Positions 48,201-56,416 of a stretch of DNA of 64,000 nt are shown here, piece after piece. The position numbers and the translations under genes are program-made. The stretch comes from an uncultured Selenomonadaceae bacterium (GTDB taxonomy: Bacteria; Bacillota; Negativicutes; Selenomonadales; Selenomonadaceae). The notes under the pieces are model-generated. The model saw nothing but the letters and a program-made list of their open reading frames with translations. It searched no databases and was not told where the DNA came from. Position 1 is the first letter of the stretch; each line of letters starts with the position of its first letter. The stretch is from contig CAJOGX010000003.1 in NCBI GenBank assembly GCA_905234175.1, positions 62,001-126,000 of the forward strand, written 5' to 3'.

Positions 48201-48320
48201 GCGCCCCAACGCCTCAGCGGCTCCGATTTAATCTCTATACCAAATTACCTCAAGGGTGTTGTAACCGTCTACGTTGGCACCTACAGTTAAGCGTTCCGTT
48301 CCATTCGCGGGGCGCTTTTC
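48200..48320 (+). terminator. Long-range inverted repeat after the peptide gene
   Basis: AGCGCCCC (48200-48207) pairs with GGGGCGCT (48309-48316), followed by TTTTC. The roughly 100 nt between could fold further (CCAACG with CGTTGG). It probably ends the peptide mRNA or protects its 3' end. Confidence 0.45.
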
Positions 48321-48364
48321 TGTTGCTCAGATTATACCCCCGCCGCCAGAAAAAATCAAGCCGC

Positions 48365-48393
48365 TTGCAAAAAATTTTCCCGCCGTGTATTAT
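48365..48393 (+). promoter_or_regulatory. Sigma-A promoter of mod-res
   Basis: TTGCAA (48365-48370), 17-nt spacer, TATTAT (48388-48393), 29 nt before the TTG start of the methyltransferase gene. Confidence 0.7.
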
Positions 48394-48422
48394 CTACCAA
48401 AAATCCTAAGGAGGTTTCTGCC

Positions 48423-49937
48423 TTGCCTACCCTCAACTGGATCGGTCGCGATAAAGTCCTCACTCACCACCTCGACGTCCCCTTCCACTTCCTCGATAAA
48501 AAATTTTCCGTCGGCAACTCCGATAACATGATTATCCACGCCGATAACCTCGCCGCTCTCAAAGCCCTCCTCCCCGCCTTCAAATCCAAAGTCAAGTGCA
48601 TTTATATCGACCCGCCCTACAACACCGGCAACGAAGCCTGGATTTATAACGATAACGTCAATTCCCCTGATATTCAGCGCTGGCTCGGCTCTACCGTCGG
48701 CAAGGAAGGCGAAGACCTCTCCCGCCACGATAAATGGCTTTGCATGATGTTCCCAAGGCTCCGCCTCCTGCGCGAACTCCTCTCCGACGACGGCGCTATT
48801 TTTATTTCCATTGACGACAACGAACAGGCTAACCTTAAATTAATCTGCGACGAAATTTTTGGCGCCAGTAATTTTGTCTCCAACATGATTTGGAAAAATA
48901 AAAGCGGCGGCGCGAATGACGTTCGGGGAATTGCCTGCGACACCGAATATGTCATGGTCTACGCCAAAAATATTCCCATCTATAAATTTCACAAAGATAA
49001 GAACGCCCAAGTTACGACAAGTTATAACCGCGTTGATTCGGACGGCAGACGCTACGGTCTTGAAAGATTGGATAAACAAAATATCCGTTATTCCGAATCG
49101 CTTGATTACGAATTAATTGGTCCAGACGGTAAATCGTATTTCCCAGCTCATAAAAATCCTGACCAGCCAAATGCAACGTGGCGTTGGAGCAAAGAAACGG
49201 TTGCTCAGAGATATGGCGAATTGGTCTTCAAATATCCGTACGTCTACACCAAAAATTACGAGAAAACCGACGGCGTTATTCCAAGGAATTTAATGGTCGA
49301 CGAGCGATTTGGAAGAACGCGTAGCGGGAAAACTGAGCTGGCTAAAATATTCGACGGAATTTCGCCTTTTGAATTTCCTAAGCCGACAAAGCTAATGGAA
49401 TTTTTGCTTTCGCTGGCGACTGACAAAGATTCGCTGATACTGGACGCGTTTGCAGGGAGCGGGACGACGGGGCACGCGGTAATAAACCTGAACGCGGCGG
49501 ACGGCGGGCGGCGGCGATTCATCTTAATCGAAAAGGAAGACTACGCGGAGAGCATAACGGCGGAGCGGGTGAAGCGGGTTGGCGGGGAATTTGGATATTA
49601 CGAGCTTGGGGCGGCGCTGTTGGACGAGGACGGATTCATAAACGGGGCGGTGCCGATAGAGCGAGTGCGGGAATACGTGTGGCGGAGCGAGACTGGGAAG
49701 GAACTGCCGGCGGCGACGGAGGAGAAATATTTTCTGGGCGTGGACGCGGGGACGGCGTATTATTTCTGCTACGAGGCGGGGCGGACGGTCGTGCTGGACT
49801 TCAAGCTGTGGGCGGGGCTGAAAGTGCGGGCGAAAAAGTACGTGATATACGCGGAGGCGAGTCAGCTGAGCGAGGCGCAGTTGGAGCGGTACGGGATAGA
49901 GTTTCGGCAGATACCGAGTGGGTTGCGGAGGTATTGA
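48423..49937 (+). CDS. Type III restriction system methyltransferase (Mod)
   Basis: A 504-residue beta-class N6-adenine methyltransferase that also provides sequence recognition for the Mod-Res complex. Motif IV is YIDPPYNTGNEAW near residue 63, and motif I follows later as LDAFAGSGTTGHAV near 340, the beta-class order. Between them lies the target recognition domain. Start: TTG 48423 with AAGGAGG 8 nt upstream. The central part (about 48880-49390) is noticeably more AT-rich than the two ends, as expected if recognition domains are exchanged. No simple-sequence repeat that would make it phase variable was seen. The res gene follows 3 nt later. Confidence 0.9.
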   Translation: MPTLNWIGRDKVLTHHLDVPFHFLDKKFSVGNSDNMIIHADNLAALKALLPAFKSKVKCIYIDPPYNTGNEAWIYNDNVNSPDIQRWLGSTVGKEGEDLSRHDKWLCMMFPRLRLLRELLSDDGAIFISIDDNEQANLKLICDEIFGASNFVSNMIWKNKSGGANDVRGIACDTEYVMVYAKNIPIYKFHKDKNAQVTTSYNRVDSDGRRYGLERLDKQNIRYSESLDYELIGPDGKSYFPAHKNPDQPNATWRWSKETVAQRYGELVFKYPYVYTKNYEKTDGVIPRNLMVDERFGRTRSGKTELAKIFDGISPFEFPKPTKLMEFLLSLATDKDSLILDAFAGSGTTGHAVINLNAADGGRRRFILIEKEDYAESITAERVKRVGGEFGYYELGAALLDEDGFINGAVPIERVREYVWRSETGKELPAATEEKYFLGVDAGTAYYFCYEAGRTVVLDFKLWAGLKVRAKKYVIYAEASQLSEAQLERYGIEFRQIPSGLRRY

Positions 49938-49940
49938 GGA

Positions 49941-52340
49941 ATGGAGCTGAAAAAATATCAGCGGCGGGCGCTGGAGGAGCTGGGGCGGTACGTGGAGGCG
50001 CTGGCGAAGTCGCGCGGGAATTTGAAGCAGGCGTGGCAGGAATATTGGAATTACGACGCGCCGGAAAAATATAATGACAGGCTGGCGGGAGTGCCGGCGG
50101 TGTGCATGAAGGTGCCGACGGGCGGCGGGAAGACGCTAATGGCGAGCGCGGCGCTGGTAGAAATATTTGGGCGGCTGCCGCGCGAAAGGAAAGTGGTGGT
50201 GTGGCTGGTGCCGAGCGAATCGATTTTGACGCAGACGCTGGCGGCGCTGAGCGACGTGGGGCACGCGTACCGCGCGAGGCTGGAGGAAGATTCCGGCGGG
50301 CGGGTAGAAGTTTACTCGAAGGAGATGCTGCTGCAGGGGCAGAATTTTTCACCGGCGACGGTGGCGGAAAATCTGACGGTCTGCGTGATAAGTTACGCGT
50401 CGATAAGAATAGACAGCCGGAAGAAAGACGCGCGGAAATTTTATCAGGAAAACGGGGCGCTGATAAGTTTCGGGGCGGGCGGCGCGTCGCTGATAGAAGT
50501 GCTGCGGGAACTTGAGCCGGTGATCGTGGTAGACGAGAGCCACAACGCGAAATCGGAACTGAGCGTGGAAATGCTGGAAAATTTGAATCCGTCGTTCGTG
50601 CTGGAGCTTACGGCGACGCCGCGCGAGGAAAGCAACATAATCTGCGAAGTGAGCGCGCAGGAACTGAAGGCGGAGCAAATGATAAAGCTGCCGGTGATAA
50701 TTTTCCCGCCGCGCTACAAAGGAAATTTCCTGGCGGGCGTGATAGAGTTTCGGGACGCGCTGGAGCGGGAAGCGGAAGTTGAAGAAAGAATCAGCGGCAG
50801 GTACATACGCCCGATAGTTTTGTTTCAGGCGGAGGCGGACACGAAAGACGACAGCGAGACTTTCAAAAAAATCAGGGAAGAGCTGATGGACGAGCTGGGA
50901 ATACCAGAGGTGGAAATAGCGGTCAAGACTTCCAACGTGAACGAACTGCGGGGCGTGGACTTGCTCAGCCGGAACTGCGCGATAAGATACATAATCACGG
51001 TGAACGCGCTGAAGGAAGGCTGGGACTGCCCGTTCGCGTATATTCTGGCGTCGCTGGCGAACAGAAATTCGCAGACGGACGTAGCGCAGATAGTCGGGCG
51101 GATATTGCGGCAGCCGTACGCAGAGAGTACCACGAGCGAAAAGTTGAACGCGTGCTACGTTTTCAGCCGGTCGAAAAATTTCAGCCACACGGTGCAGAGC
51201 GTTGCCGACGGCTTGAACGGCGAAGGCCTTGACGAAGCTGACGCGGTTGCTGCCGACGAAGTTGCTGCTGATTCCGGCGGCGAAATTTCTGCGGAAAATC
51301 TGATTGAGACGGCTGAGAAAACTATTAACGATTTTAAAAGTAAGCCGCACGACGACGGGAAAACTTTTAGCGTTAAGGCGGAGTTCAGCGCTGACATTCG
51401 CGGCTTGGAAATTCCGCAGTTCTTCCAGAAAGTTCCGGCGCGGCGCGGGCAGCAGAGTCTTTTTGAAGACGAACTTTTGAGCGCGGAAAATTTGTCGGAA
51501 GGGTTCACGCTTGAGGGCGAGGATACGAAAATTAATTTTGACATGGACATTCGGAAAGTGGATTTGGAGGAGTCGGGGCGGTACGTATCTGGCGGGGTTT
51601 CGATGGACGCGGCGGCGCGGTATCAGAAATTTATTGACGATAAGCCAGCGGAGGAGCAGGCGAAATATTACGCGGGCAGTATTTTTTTCCTGCTGAGGAA
51701 ATTTCACCGGCTGCAGACTGTCAGCGAGCGGGATTTGAAAAATTACGTGCGGCGGGTCGTCGACGATATGAGCGAAGTCGAGCGCGGCGATTTGAAAATT
51801 GACACGGCTTTCATTTACGCCGAGCAGATTAAGGATAAAATTTACGAGCTTGAAACGGTGCACCGCCGGAAAGTTTTTGGCGAGCGAATTGGCGCGAAAG
51901 AGATTTTCTGCAAAAAAAATTACCAGCTGGGCAATGAAGTTGAAATGCGGCGGTCGCGCGGCGGCTACGAAAAGGCGCTGTACTCAGCGGAAGGCGATAT
52001 GAATGAATTTGAGGCGCGGCTGATACGGCGGGTGTCGGCGCAGGAAAATGTTACGTGGTGGCACAGGAATTTGGAGCGGCGCGGCTTTTGCCTGAACGGC
52101 TGGCTGAATCACTACCCAGATTTTATCGTCCGGCTGGACTCTGGGAAAATAATTCTGCTGGAGGCGAAGGGCAAGCACTTGAAGAACGACGAAAGCCGCG
52201 AAAAAATTTTGCTGGGGCGTGAGTGGCAAGCTCGCGCGGGAGAAAATTTCAGCTACTGCATGGTCTTCGACGTAGAAAAATTAGACGCGCCAAATTCGTA
52301 TTCGCTGGGAGAATTTTTAAAAATTGTGCCGACGCTCTGA
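49941..52340 (+). CDS. Type III restriction system endonuclease/helicase (Res)
   Basis: A 799-residue superfamily 2 helicase with a C-terminal nuclease. MELKKYQRRALEELGRYVEA is the start. Walker A is KVPTGGGKTLMASAAL near 62, motif II VVDESHNAK near 197, motif III TATPREE near 224, motif VI AQIVGRILRQPYA. The nuclease carries HYPDFIVRLDSGKIILLEAKGK near 725-743, a PD...ExK active site. With Mod it cuts DNA after two inverted sites communicate. It lies 3 nt after mod, so the two are co-expressed. All motifs look intact. Confidence 0.9.
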   Translation: MELKKYQRRALEELGRYVEALAKSRGNLKQAWQEYWNYDAPEKYNDRLAGVPAVCMKVPTGGGKTLMASAALVEIFGRLPRERKVVVWLVPSESILTQTLAALSDVGHAYRARLEEDSGGRVEVYSKEMLLQGQNFSPATVAENLTVCVISYASIRIDSRKKDARKFYQENGALISFGAGGASLIEVLRELEPVIVVDESHNAKSELSVEMLENLNPSFVLELTATPREESNIICEVSAQELKAEQMIKLPVIIFPPRYKGNFLAGVIEFRDALEREAEVEERISGRYIRPIVLFQAEADTKDDSETFKKIREELMDELGIPEVEIAVKTSNVNELRGVDLLSRNCAIRYIITVNALKEGWDCPFAYILASLANRNSQTDVAQIVGRILRQPYAESTTSEKLNACYVFSRSKNFSHTVQSVADGLNGEGLDEADAVAADEVAADSGGEISAENLIETAEKTINDFKSKPHDDGKTFSVKAEFSADIRGLEIPQFFQKVPARRGQQSLFEDELLSAENLSEGFTLEGEDTKINFDMDIRKVDLEESGRYVSGGVSMDAAARYQKFIDDKPAEEQAKYYAGSIFFLLRKFHRLQTVSERDLKNYVRRVVDDMSEVERGDLKIDTAFIYAEQIKDKIYELETVHRRKVFGERIGAKEIFCKKNYQLGNEVEMRRSRGGYEKALYSAEGDMNEFEARLIRRVSAQENVTWWHRNLERRGFCLNGWLNHYPDFIVRLDSGKIILLEAKGKHLKNDESREKILLGREWQARAGENFSYCMVFDVEKLDAPNSYSLGEFLKIVPTL

Positions 52341-52345
52341 AAAGC

Positions 52346-52374
52346 TTGACAAAATTTGCTACAAGCCTTATCAT
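52346..52374 (+). promoter_or_regulatory. Sigma-A promoter of the rubrerythrin gene
   Basis: Consensus TTGACA (52346-52351), 17-nt spacer, TATCAT (52369-52374), 43 nt before the ATG. No obvious PerR box was seen. Confidence 0.8.
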
Positions 52375-52417
52375 ATCCGTTATACGTAGAAAAAATATTT
52401 TTTAGGAGAGTTTAAAA

Positions 52418-52963
52418 ATGGCAAAGTATGTTTGCACAGTTTGCGGATACGTCCACGAGGGCGACGCGCCGCCGGAAGAATGCCCGATTTGCAAGGCGCC
52501 GGCTGAAAAGTTCAAGAAGCAGGAAGGCGAACTGGTTTACGCGGATGAGCACGTAGTTGGCGTAGCGCAGGGCGTTGACGAACGCATTATCGAAGGTCTC
52601 CGCCAGAATTTTACCGGCGAATGCTGTGAAGTCGGAATGTACCTTGCGATGAGCCGCGCGGCGCACCGTGAAGGTCTGCCGGAAATTGGCGAAGTTTTCC
52701 GCCGCTACGCACTCGAAGAAGCTGAGCACGCCGCCAAATTCGCGGAACTCCTCGGCGAAGTCGTTTCCGCCTCGACGAAAGAAAATCTTGAAAAGCGTAT
52801 TGCGGCTGAACACGGCGCCTGCCAGGGCAAAAAAGATCTCGCGACGCTTGCTAAGAAACTCAATCTCGACGCGATTCACGACACAGTTCACGAAATGGCG
52901 AAGGACGAAGCCCGCCACGGTAAAGGTTTCCAGGGCTTGCTCAAACACTACTTCGGCGAATAA
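52418..52963 (+). CDS. Reverse rubrerythrin (peroxide-reducing diiron protein)
   Basis: 181 residues. The rubredoxin-like domain is at the N-terminus: [29 protein letters not shown], two CxxC pairs binding one iron. The ferritin-like diiron domain follows, with [54 protein letters not shown] and [16 protein letters not shown] supplying the Glu and His ligands. This domain order is that of the reverse rubrerythrins of clostridia and relatives, which reduce hydrogen peroxide. It indicates an anaerobe. It is monocistronic, with its own promoter and terminator. Confidence 0.93.
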   Translation: MAKYVCTVCGYVHEGDAPPEECPICKAPAEKFKKQEGELVYADEHVVGVAQGVDERIIEGLRQNFTGECCEVGMYLAMSRAAHREGLPEIGEVFRRYALEEAEHAAKFAELLGEVVSASTKENLEKRIAAEHGACQGKKDLATLAKKLNLDAIHDTVHEMAKDEARHGKGFQGLLKHYFGE

Positions 52964-52987
52964 TTTCTAGTTCGTACCAAAAAAATG

Positions 52988-53020
52988 ACCGCTCCCCAGA
53001 ATTTGGAGGGCGGTTTTTTG
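52988..53020 (+). terminator. Terminator of the rubrerythrin gene
   Basis: ACCGCTCCCCA, loop GAATT, TGGAGGGCGGT (10 of 11 pairs, one G-U), followed by T6. Confidence 0.85.
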
Positions 53021-53090
53021 TTTCCCAAACGAACAACGAATGAAAAAGTTTAACTTCACCTGATAAATTTGAATGACGCGGCGAAATTCG

Positions 53091-56084
53091 TCACGTTGCC
53101 GCCTTCAGATAGCTGTTGCCGTCTTCAACCAGTTCCTCGTAAAGCTCCATTGCCTCGGCGTGGTGCGCCCTGATAAAATTTTCGGCGTCGAGCTTTTCAG
53201 ATTCTGAAGCGCCGTCGCCTGTGAGAACTTTGCCGGACATTTCAAGTTCCCGCGCAACTTTGGCGACCTGTTCCCCGCCGATAGAAAGCGCCGTCGACTT
53301 CAGCGCGTGGACGAAAATCGTGTAATTTTTCCAGTCCCCACCGTCAAAAGCCCGCTGAATTTTCGCCCTGTTTTCGTCTTTGAGACTGCAGAAAATCTCC
53401 ACGACGCTGCGGAACAAATCCTCATCGCCGCCGCTGTATTCCAAACCCATTTTAATATTCATGTGTTTATAAACGGGCGCCGGAGGAGTCTCATTTCGGT
53501 CTGGAATTTCAGCGCGGGCGCCGACAATTTTTTCCGGCGGCAGATATTCCAGCAGCATTTCCTCAAGCTTATCGGGGTTAATCGGCTTAGTCAGATAATC
53601 GTCGAAGCCAGCGGCAATATACTTTTCGCGCGCGCCGGAAACAGCGTTGGCGGTCAGGCAGATGGCAGCCGTGCGGCGGTTGGGATTTTCCGGCTGAGCC
53701 CGCAGTTCGTGCAGGGTTTCAATTCCGTCCTTTTCCGGCATCATGTGGTCCAAAAATATAACGTCGTAGCTGGCGTTTTGAGTCAGCAAAATTCCTTCGT
53801 CGCCGCTAACCGCCGTGTCGATTTGAACTTTAGTCTGTTTCAGTAAATTTTTGAAAACCATGAGATTCATCTGGTTATCGTCAACCACTAAAACTTTCGC
53901 AGTCGGCGCGGTAAATTTTTCCCCGTACTTTTTGCGCTCCTTCAAATTCAGCTTGTACGACGCCTCGTAATCGCCCAGCGGATCCCACTTGATAACTTTC
54001 TGTTTGAGCTCGAAGGAAAATTTCGACCCCAGCCCGTAAATGCTCTCAACCTTGAGACTGCTTTTCATGAGGTACAGCAGATTTTGAGTGATAGCCATGC
54101 CAAGGCCGGTGCCCTCGATGTTGCGGTTGCGTTCCTCCTCGATACGCTCAAATTCCGTGAACAGCTTTTTCATATCCTCCGGCCTGATTCCAATTCCCGT
54201 ATCCTTGATTGCAACGCGCAAAATTACGCTGTCGGGCTCGTCCTCCACGCGCCTGAATTTTATTGAGAAAGTCACGCTGCCCTTTTCGGTATACTTAACC
54301 GCGTTCGTCAGCAGGTTGGTAATAATTTGCTTTATGCGAACTTCGTCGCCGTATAACATTTTTGGTAAATTTTTATCGAAGTCCAGCGACAGCGCGAGCC
54401 CCTTATCGTCCGCGCGAATGTGAATCATGTTGACCAGATCGTTAATGAGGGAAGACAAATCGTAGTCGACGGGAATGATTTCGATTTTGCCCGCCTCAAT
54501 CTTGGAAAAGTCAAGAATGTCGTTGATTATCCCAAGGAGCGTGTTGCCGGCGGTTCTTATGCTCTCCGCGTAGGAAATAATTTCGCGGTCATTGCATTCG
54601 CGCAGAATAATTTCGTTCATGCCGAGAATTGCGTTAATCGGCGTGCGGATTTCGTGGCTCATGTTCGACAGGAATGAAGATTTTGCTTCGCTTGCGGCAA
54701 AGGCGCGTTCCGAAAGATTTATCAGCGCGTCGCGTTCCTGCTTTTCCTTGTCAATATCCTCAATCAGCCAGAGCACATTTGAAACTAAACCGTTTGTCAG
54801 GCGCTGCGAGGCGATAAACCGAATACGCCGCCACTGCTTTTCCAAATTCTGGCACTCAATCGCTACGGTATCCGAATCCTTCAGGCGCTCGTTCAAAGTA
54901 TCCAGGTTGACGAATCGGAGAGTATCGCTCAGCGAAATTTTGTCCACCGTCTGCCGCATGACTTCCACAAGCATAACTCTGGCGCTTCTGTAACTGCCCG
55001 CCGCCAGCCTGGCGGAAAGGAAATTCGTCGACTGGATTTCCTTGAAAGTGTCCTCAATCAGATTGATATTGAAAACCGACAGGTAAATATTTGAGATTGA
55101 CGCCAGCTGCTCATTCAGTTCCTTCGCCATGCTGTAGCGCTTGTTCAGCTGGTTGAGAATGTACGACAGAATCGCCACGATTATAACCACAATTACGATT
55201 GTGATTGCCAGCAGAATTTTCAGCGGCGTGAAAATTTCCGTTGCATTTTTTACCGTCAGACAGCGCCAGTCATTTTCAATTTTCTCGGAGTAAACGACGT
55301 AGTGCGCGTTTTCGTAGGTAAACTCAAAAAAATCCTTGTCCGCTTTATTGGCGTTTTCCAAAATCACCGCCCAAAGGCTGCCGCGTTCATCGTTGTAGTT
55401 CTTGCCAATCTCGCTTCTTTCTGAATGGGCGACGACCATGTTGCGGCTGTCCAAAATAAATTCGTAGTCCGACTTGCCGCTTTTAACGGATTCCTCCGTG
55501 ATATTTTGAACTTTGTCCAGCACGATGTCCATTGCCACGATACTTTTGCCGTCGACGAGCTTTTTGGAAATTGTCATGGTGATTTTGCCGGTCTGCGCGT
55601 CGAGGTACGGATCAATCAGCGTAACATTTCCGTCGCTGGCAATGGTTTTGGTATACCACGGGCGTTCGGTCGGCACGTAGTCTTCGCCTGGAACCCACAA
55701 AGCGCCGTCGAGATATTCGCCGTTGACGTACGCATAAAGCCCCGTCGTATTTTCAAAAACGGTGCTTGTAACTGCCGTCGACTGCCCGACGAGATATTCA
55801 AGAACTTCCTCGTTCGCCTTGTTGTTGCGAATCATTCCGTCAATCGTGTACGCCGTCAGCTTGATAGCGTCAATGCTCGTGGAAAGGTACTCGCTGAGAT
55901 AATTTTTGGACTGAATGGCGGCGGCCTGCCCGTTTTTTATAATGCTTTCGCGCGTCTGGTCGTACAGCATGTTGTAATACGACAGGACAACTCCAACAAA
56001 AAAAGTAATTACAAGCGCCGACAGAAAAAATTTTTTGATAGTAGCGCGTTGCTTTTCGCCCATAGCGGTAGACGCTTGATTCAT
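53091..56084 (-). CDS. Hybrid sensor histidine kinase with dCache, receiver and Hpt domains
   Basis: A 997-residue membrane kinase. Helix 1 is near 19-38 (FLSALVITFFVGVVLSYY). The extracellular part (about 40-285) looks like a dCache ligand sensor (YVNGEYLDGALWVPGEDYVP, ERPWYTKTIASDGNVTLIDP). Helix 2 is near 290-312. A PAS-like region follows, then HisKA FLSNMSHEIRTPINAIL with the phospho-His near 475, an HATPase with EGTGLGMAI near 660, a receiver VLVVDDNQMN with Asp near 779 (FLDHMMPEKDG), and a C-terminal Hpt with FVHALKSTALS near 925. It is a complete phosphorelay in one chain; no response regulator with an output domain is nearby. It lies 16 nt after the STAS gene. Confidence 0.93.
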   Translation of the reverse strand: MNQASTAMGEKQRATIKKFFLSALVITFFVGVVLSYYNMLYDQTRESIIKNGQAAAIQSKNYLSEYLSTSIDAIKLTAYTIDGMIRNNKANEEVLEYLVGQSTAVTSTVFENTTGLYAYVNGEYLDGALWVPGEDYVPTERPWYTKTIASDGNVTLIDPYLDAQTGKITMTISKKLVDGKSIVAMDIVLDKVQNITEESVKSGKSDYEFILDSRNMVVAHSERSEIGKNYNDERGSLWAVILENANKADKDFFEFTYENAHYVVYSEKIENDWRCLTVKNATEIFTPLKILLAITIVIVVIIVAILSYILNQLNKRYSMAKELNEQLASISNIYLSVFNINLIEDTFKEIQSTNFLSARLAAGSYRSARVMLVEVMRQTVDKISLSDTLRFVNLDTLNERLKDSDTVAIECQNLEKQWRRIRFIASQRLTNGLVSNVLWLIEDIDKEKQERDALINLSERAFAASEAKSSFLSNMSHEIRTPINAILGMNEIILRECNDREIISYAESIRTAGNTLLGIINDILDFSKIEAGKIEIIPVDYDLSSLINDLVNMIHIRADDKGLALSLDFDKNLPKMLYGDEVRIKQIITNLLTNAVKYTEKGSVTFSIKFRRVEDEPDSVILRVAIKDTGIGIRPEDMKKLFTEFERIEEERNRNIEGTGLGMAITQNLLYLMKSSLKVESIYGLGSKFSFELKQKVIKWDPLGDYEASYKLNLKERKKYGEKFTAPTAKVLVVDDNQMNLMVFKNLLKQTKVQIDTAVSGDEGILLTQNASYDVIFLDHMMPEKDGIETLHELRAQPENPNRRTAAICLTANAVSGAREKYIAAGFDDYLTKPINPDKLEEMLLEYLPPEKIVGARAEIPDRNETPPAPVYKHMNIKMGLEYSGGDEDLFRSVVEIFCSLKDENRAKIQRAFDGGDWKNYTIFVHALKSTALSIGGEQVAKVARELEMSGKVLTGDGASESEKLDAENFIRAHHAEAMELYEELVEDGNSYLKAAT

Positions 56085-56100
56085 AACCTTCCTGCGCCGT

Positions 56101-56415
56101 TCAATCTTCGATAGTCATGACCTGGAGGAAGCCTGCGAGCCGGATTATTTCCTTTACGGCGGGATTAACTTTGCGCATTTTCATGCTGCCGCTCTGCCGA
56201 CGCATAGTCTTTTCCAGCGCGAGCAAGGCGCGCAAACCAGCCGAGGAAATGTATTCCACGCCCGCGAAATCCAAAATCAGTTCCTTCACGCCGCCCAGCG
56301 AGTTCGTCAAGTCTTCTTCGAGCTGCGGCGAAGTTTTAACGTTCAGGTCGCCGGTGATTTTGACGGTGAGCGTTTCGCCCGCCAGTTCCTTCGTTATTTG
56401 AAAATCGCCAGTCAT
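56101..56415 (-). CDS. STAS-domain anti-anti-sigma factor (RsbV/SpoIIAA-like)
   Basis: 104 residues. VKITGDLNVKTSPQLEEDL, LILDFAGVEYISSAGLRALLAL is the STAS signature, with the phosphorylatable Ser in the ISSAGL loop. In partner switching, the unphosphorylated form binds an anti-sigma kinase and frees the sigma factor or another target. ATG at 56415 has GGGAG 8 nt upstream, overlapping the end of the phosphatase gene, its natural partner. No RsbW-type kinase is visible in the window. Confidence 0.9.
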   Translation of the reverse strand: MTGDFQITKELAGETLTVKITGDLNVKTSPQLEEDLTNSLGGVKELILDFAGVEYISSAGLRALLALEKTMRRQSGSMKMRKVNPAVKEIIRLAGFLQVMTIED

Positions 56416-56416
56416 T

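Noticed and set aside
50349..51863. Open minus-strand frame of about 500 codons opposite res
   Set aside because: It is antisense to helicase motifs, basic and low in complexity, and without a start signal.
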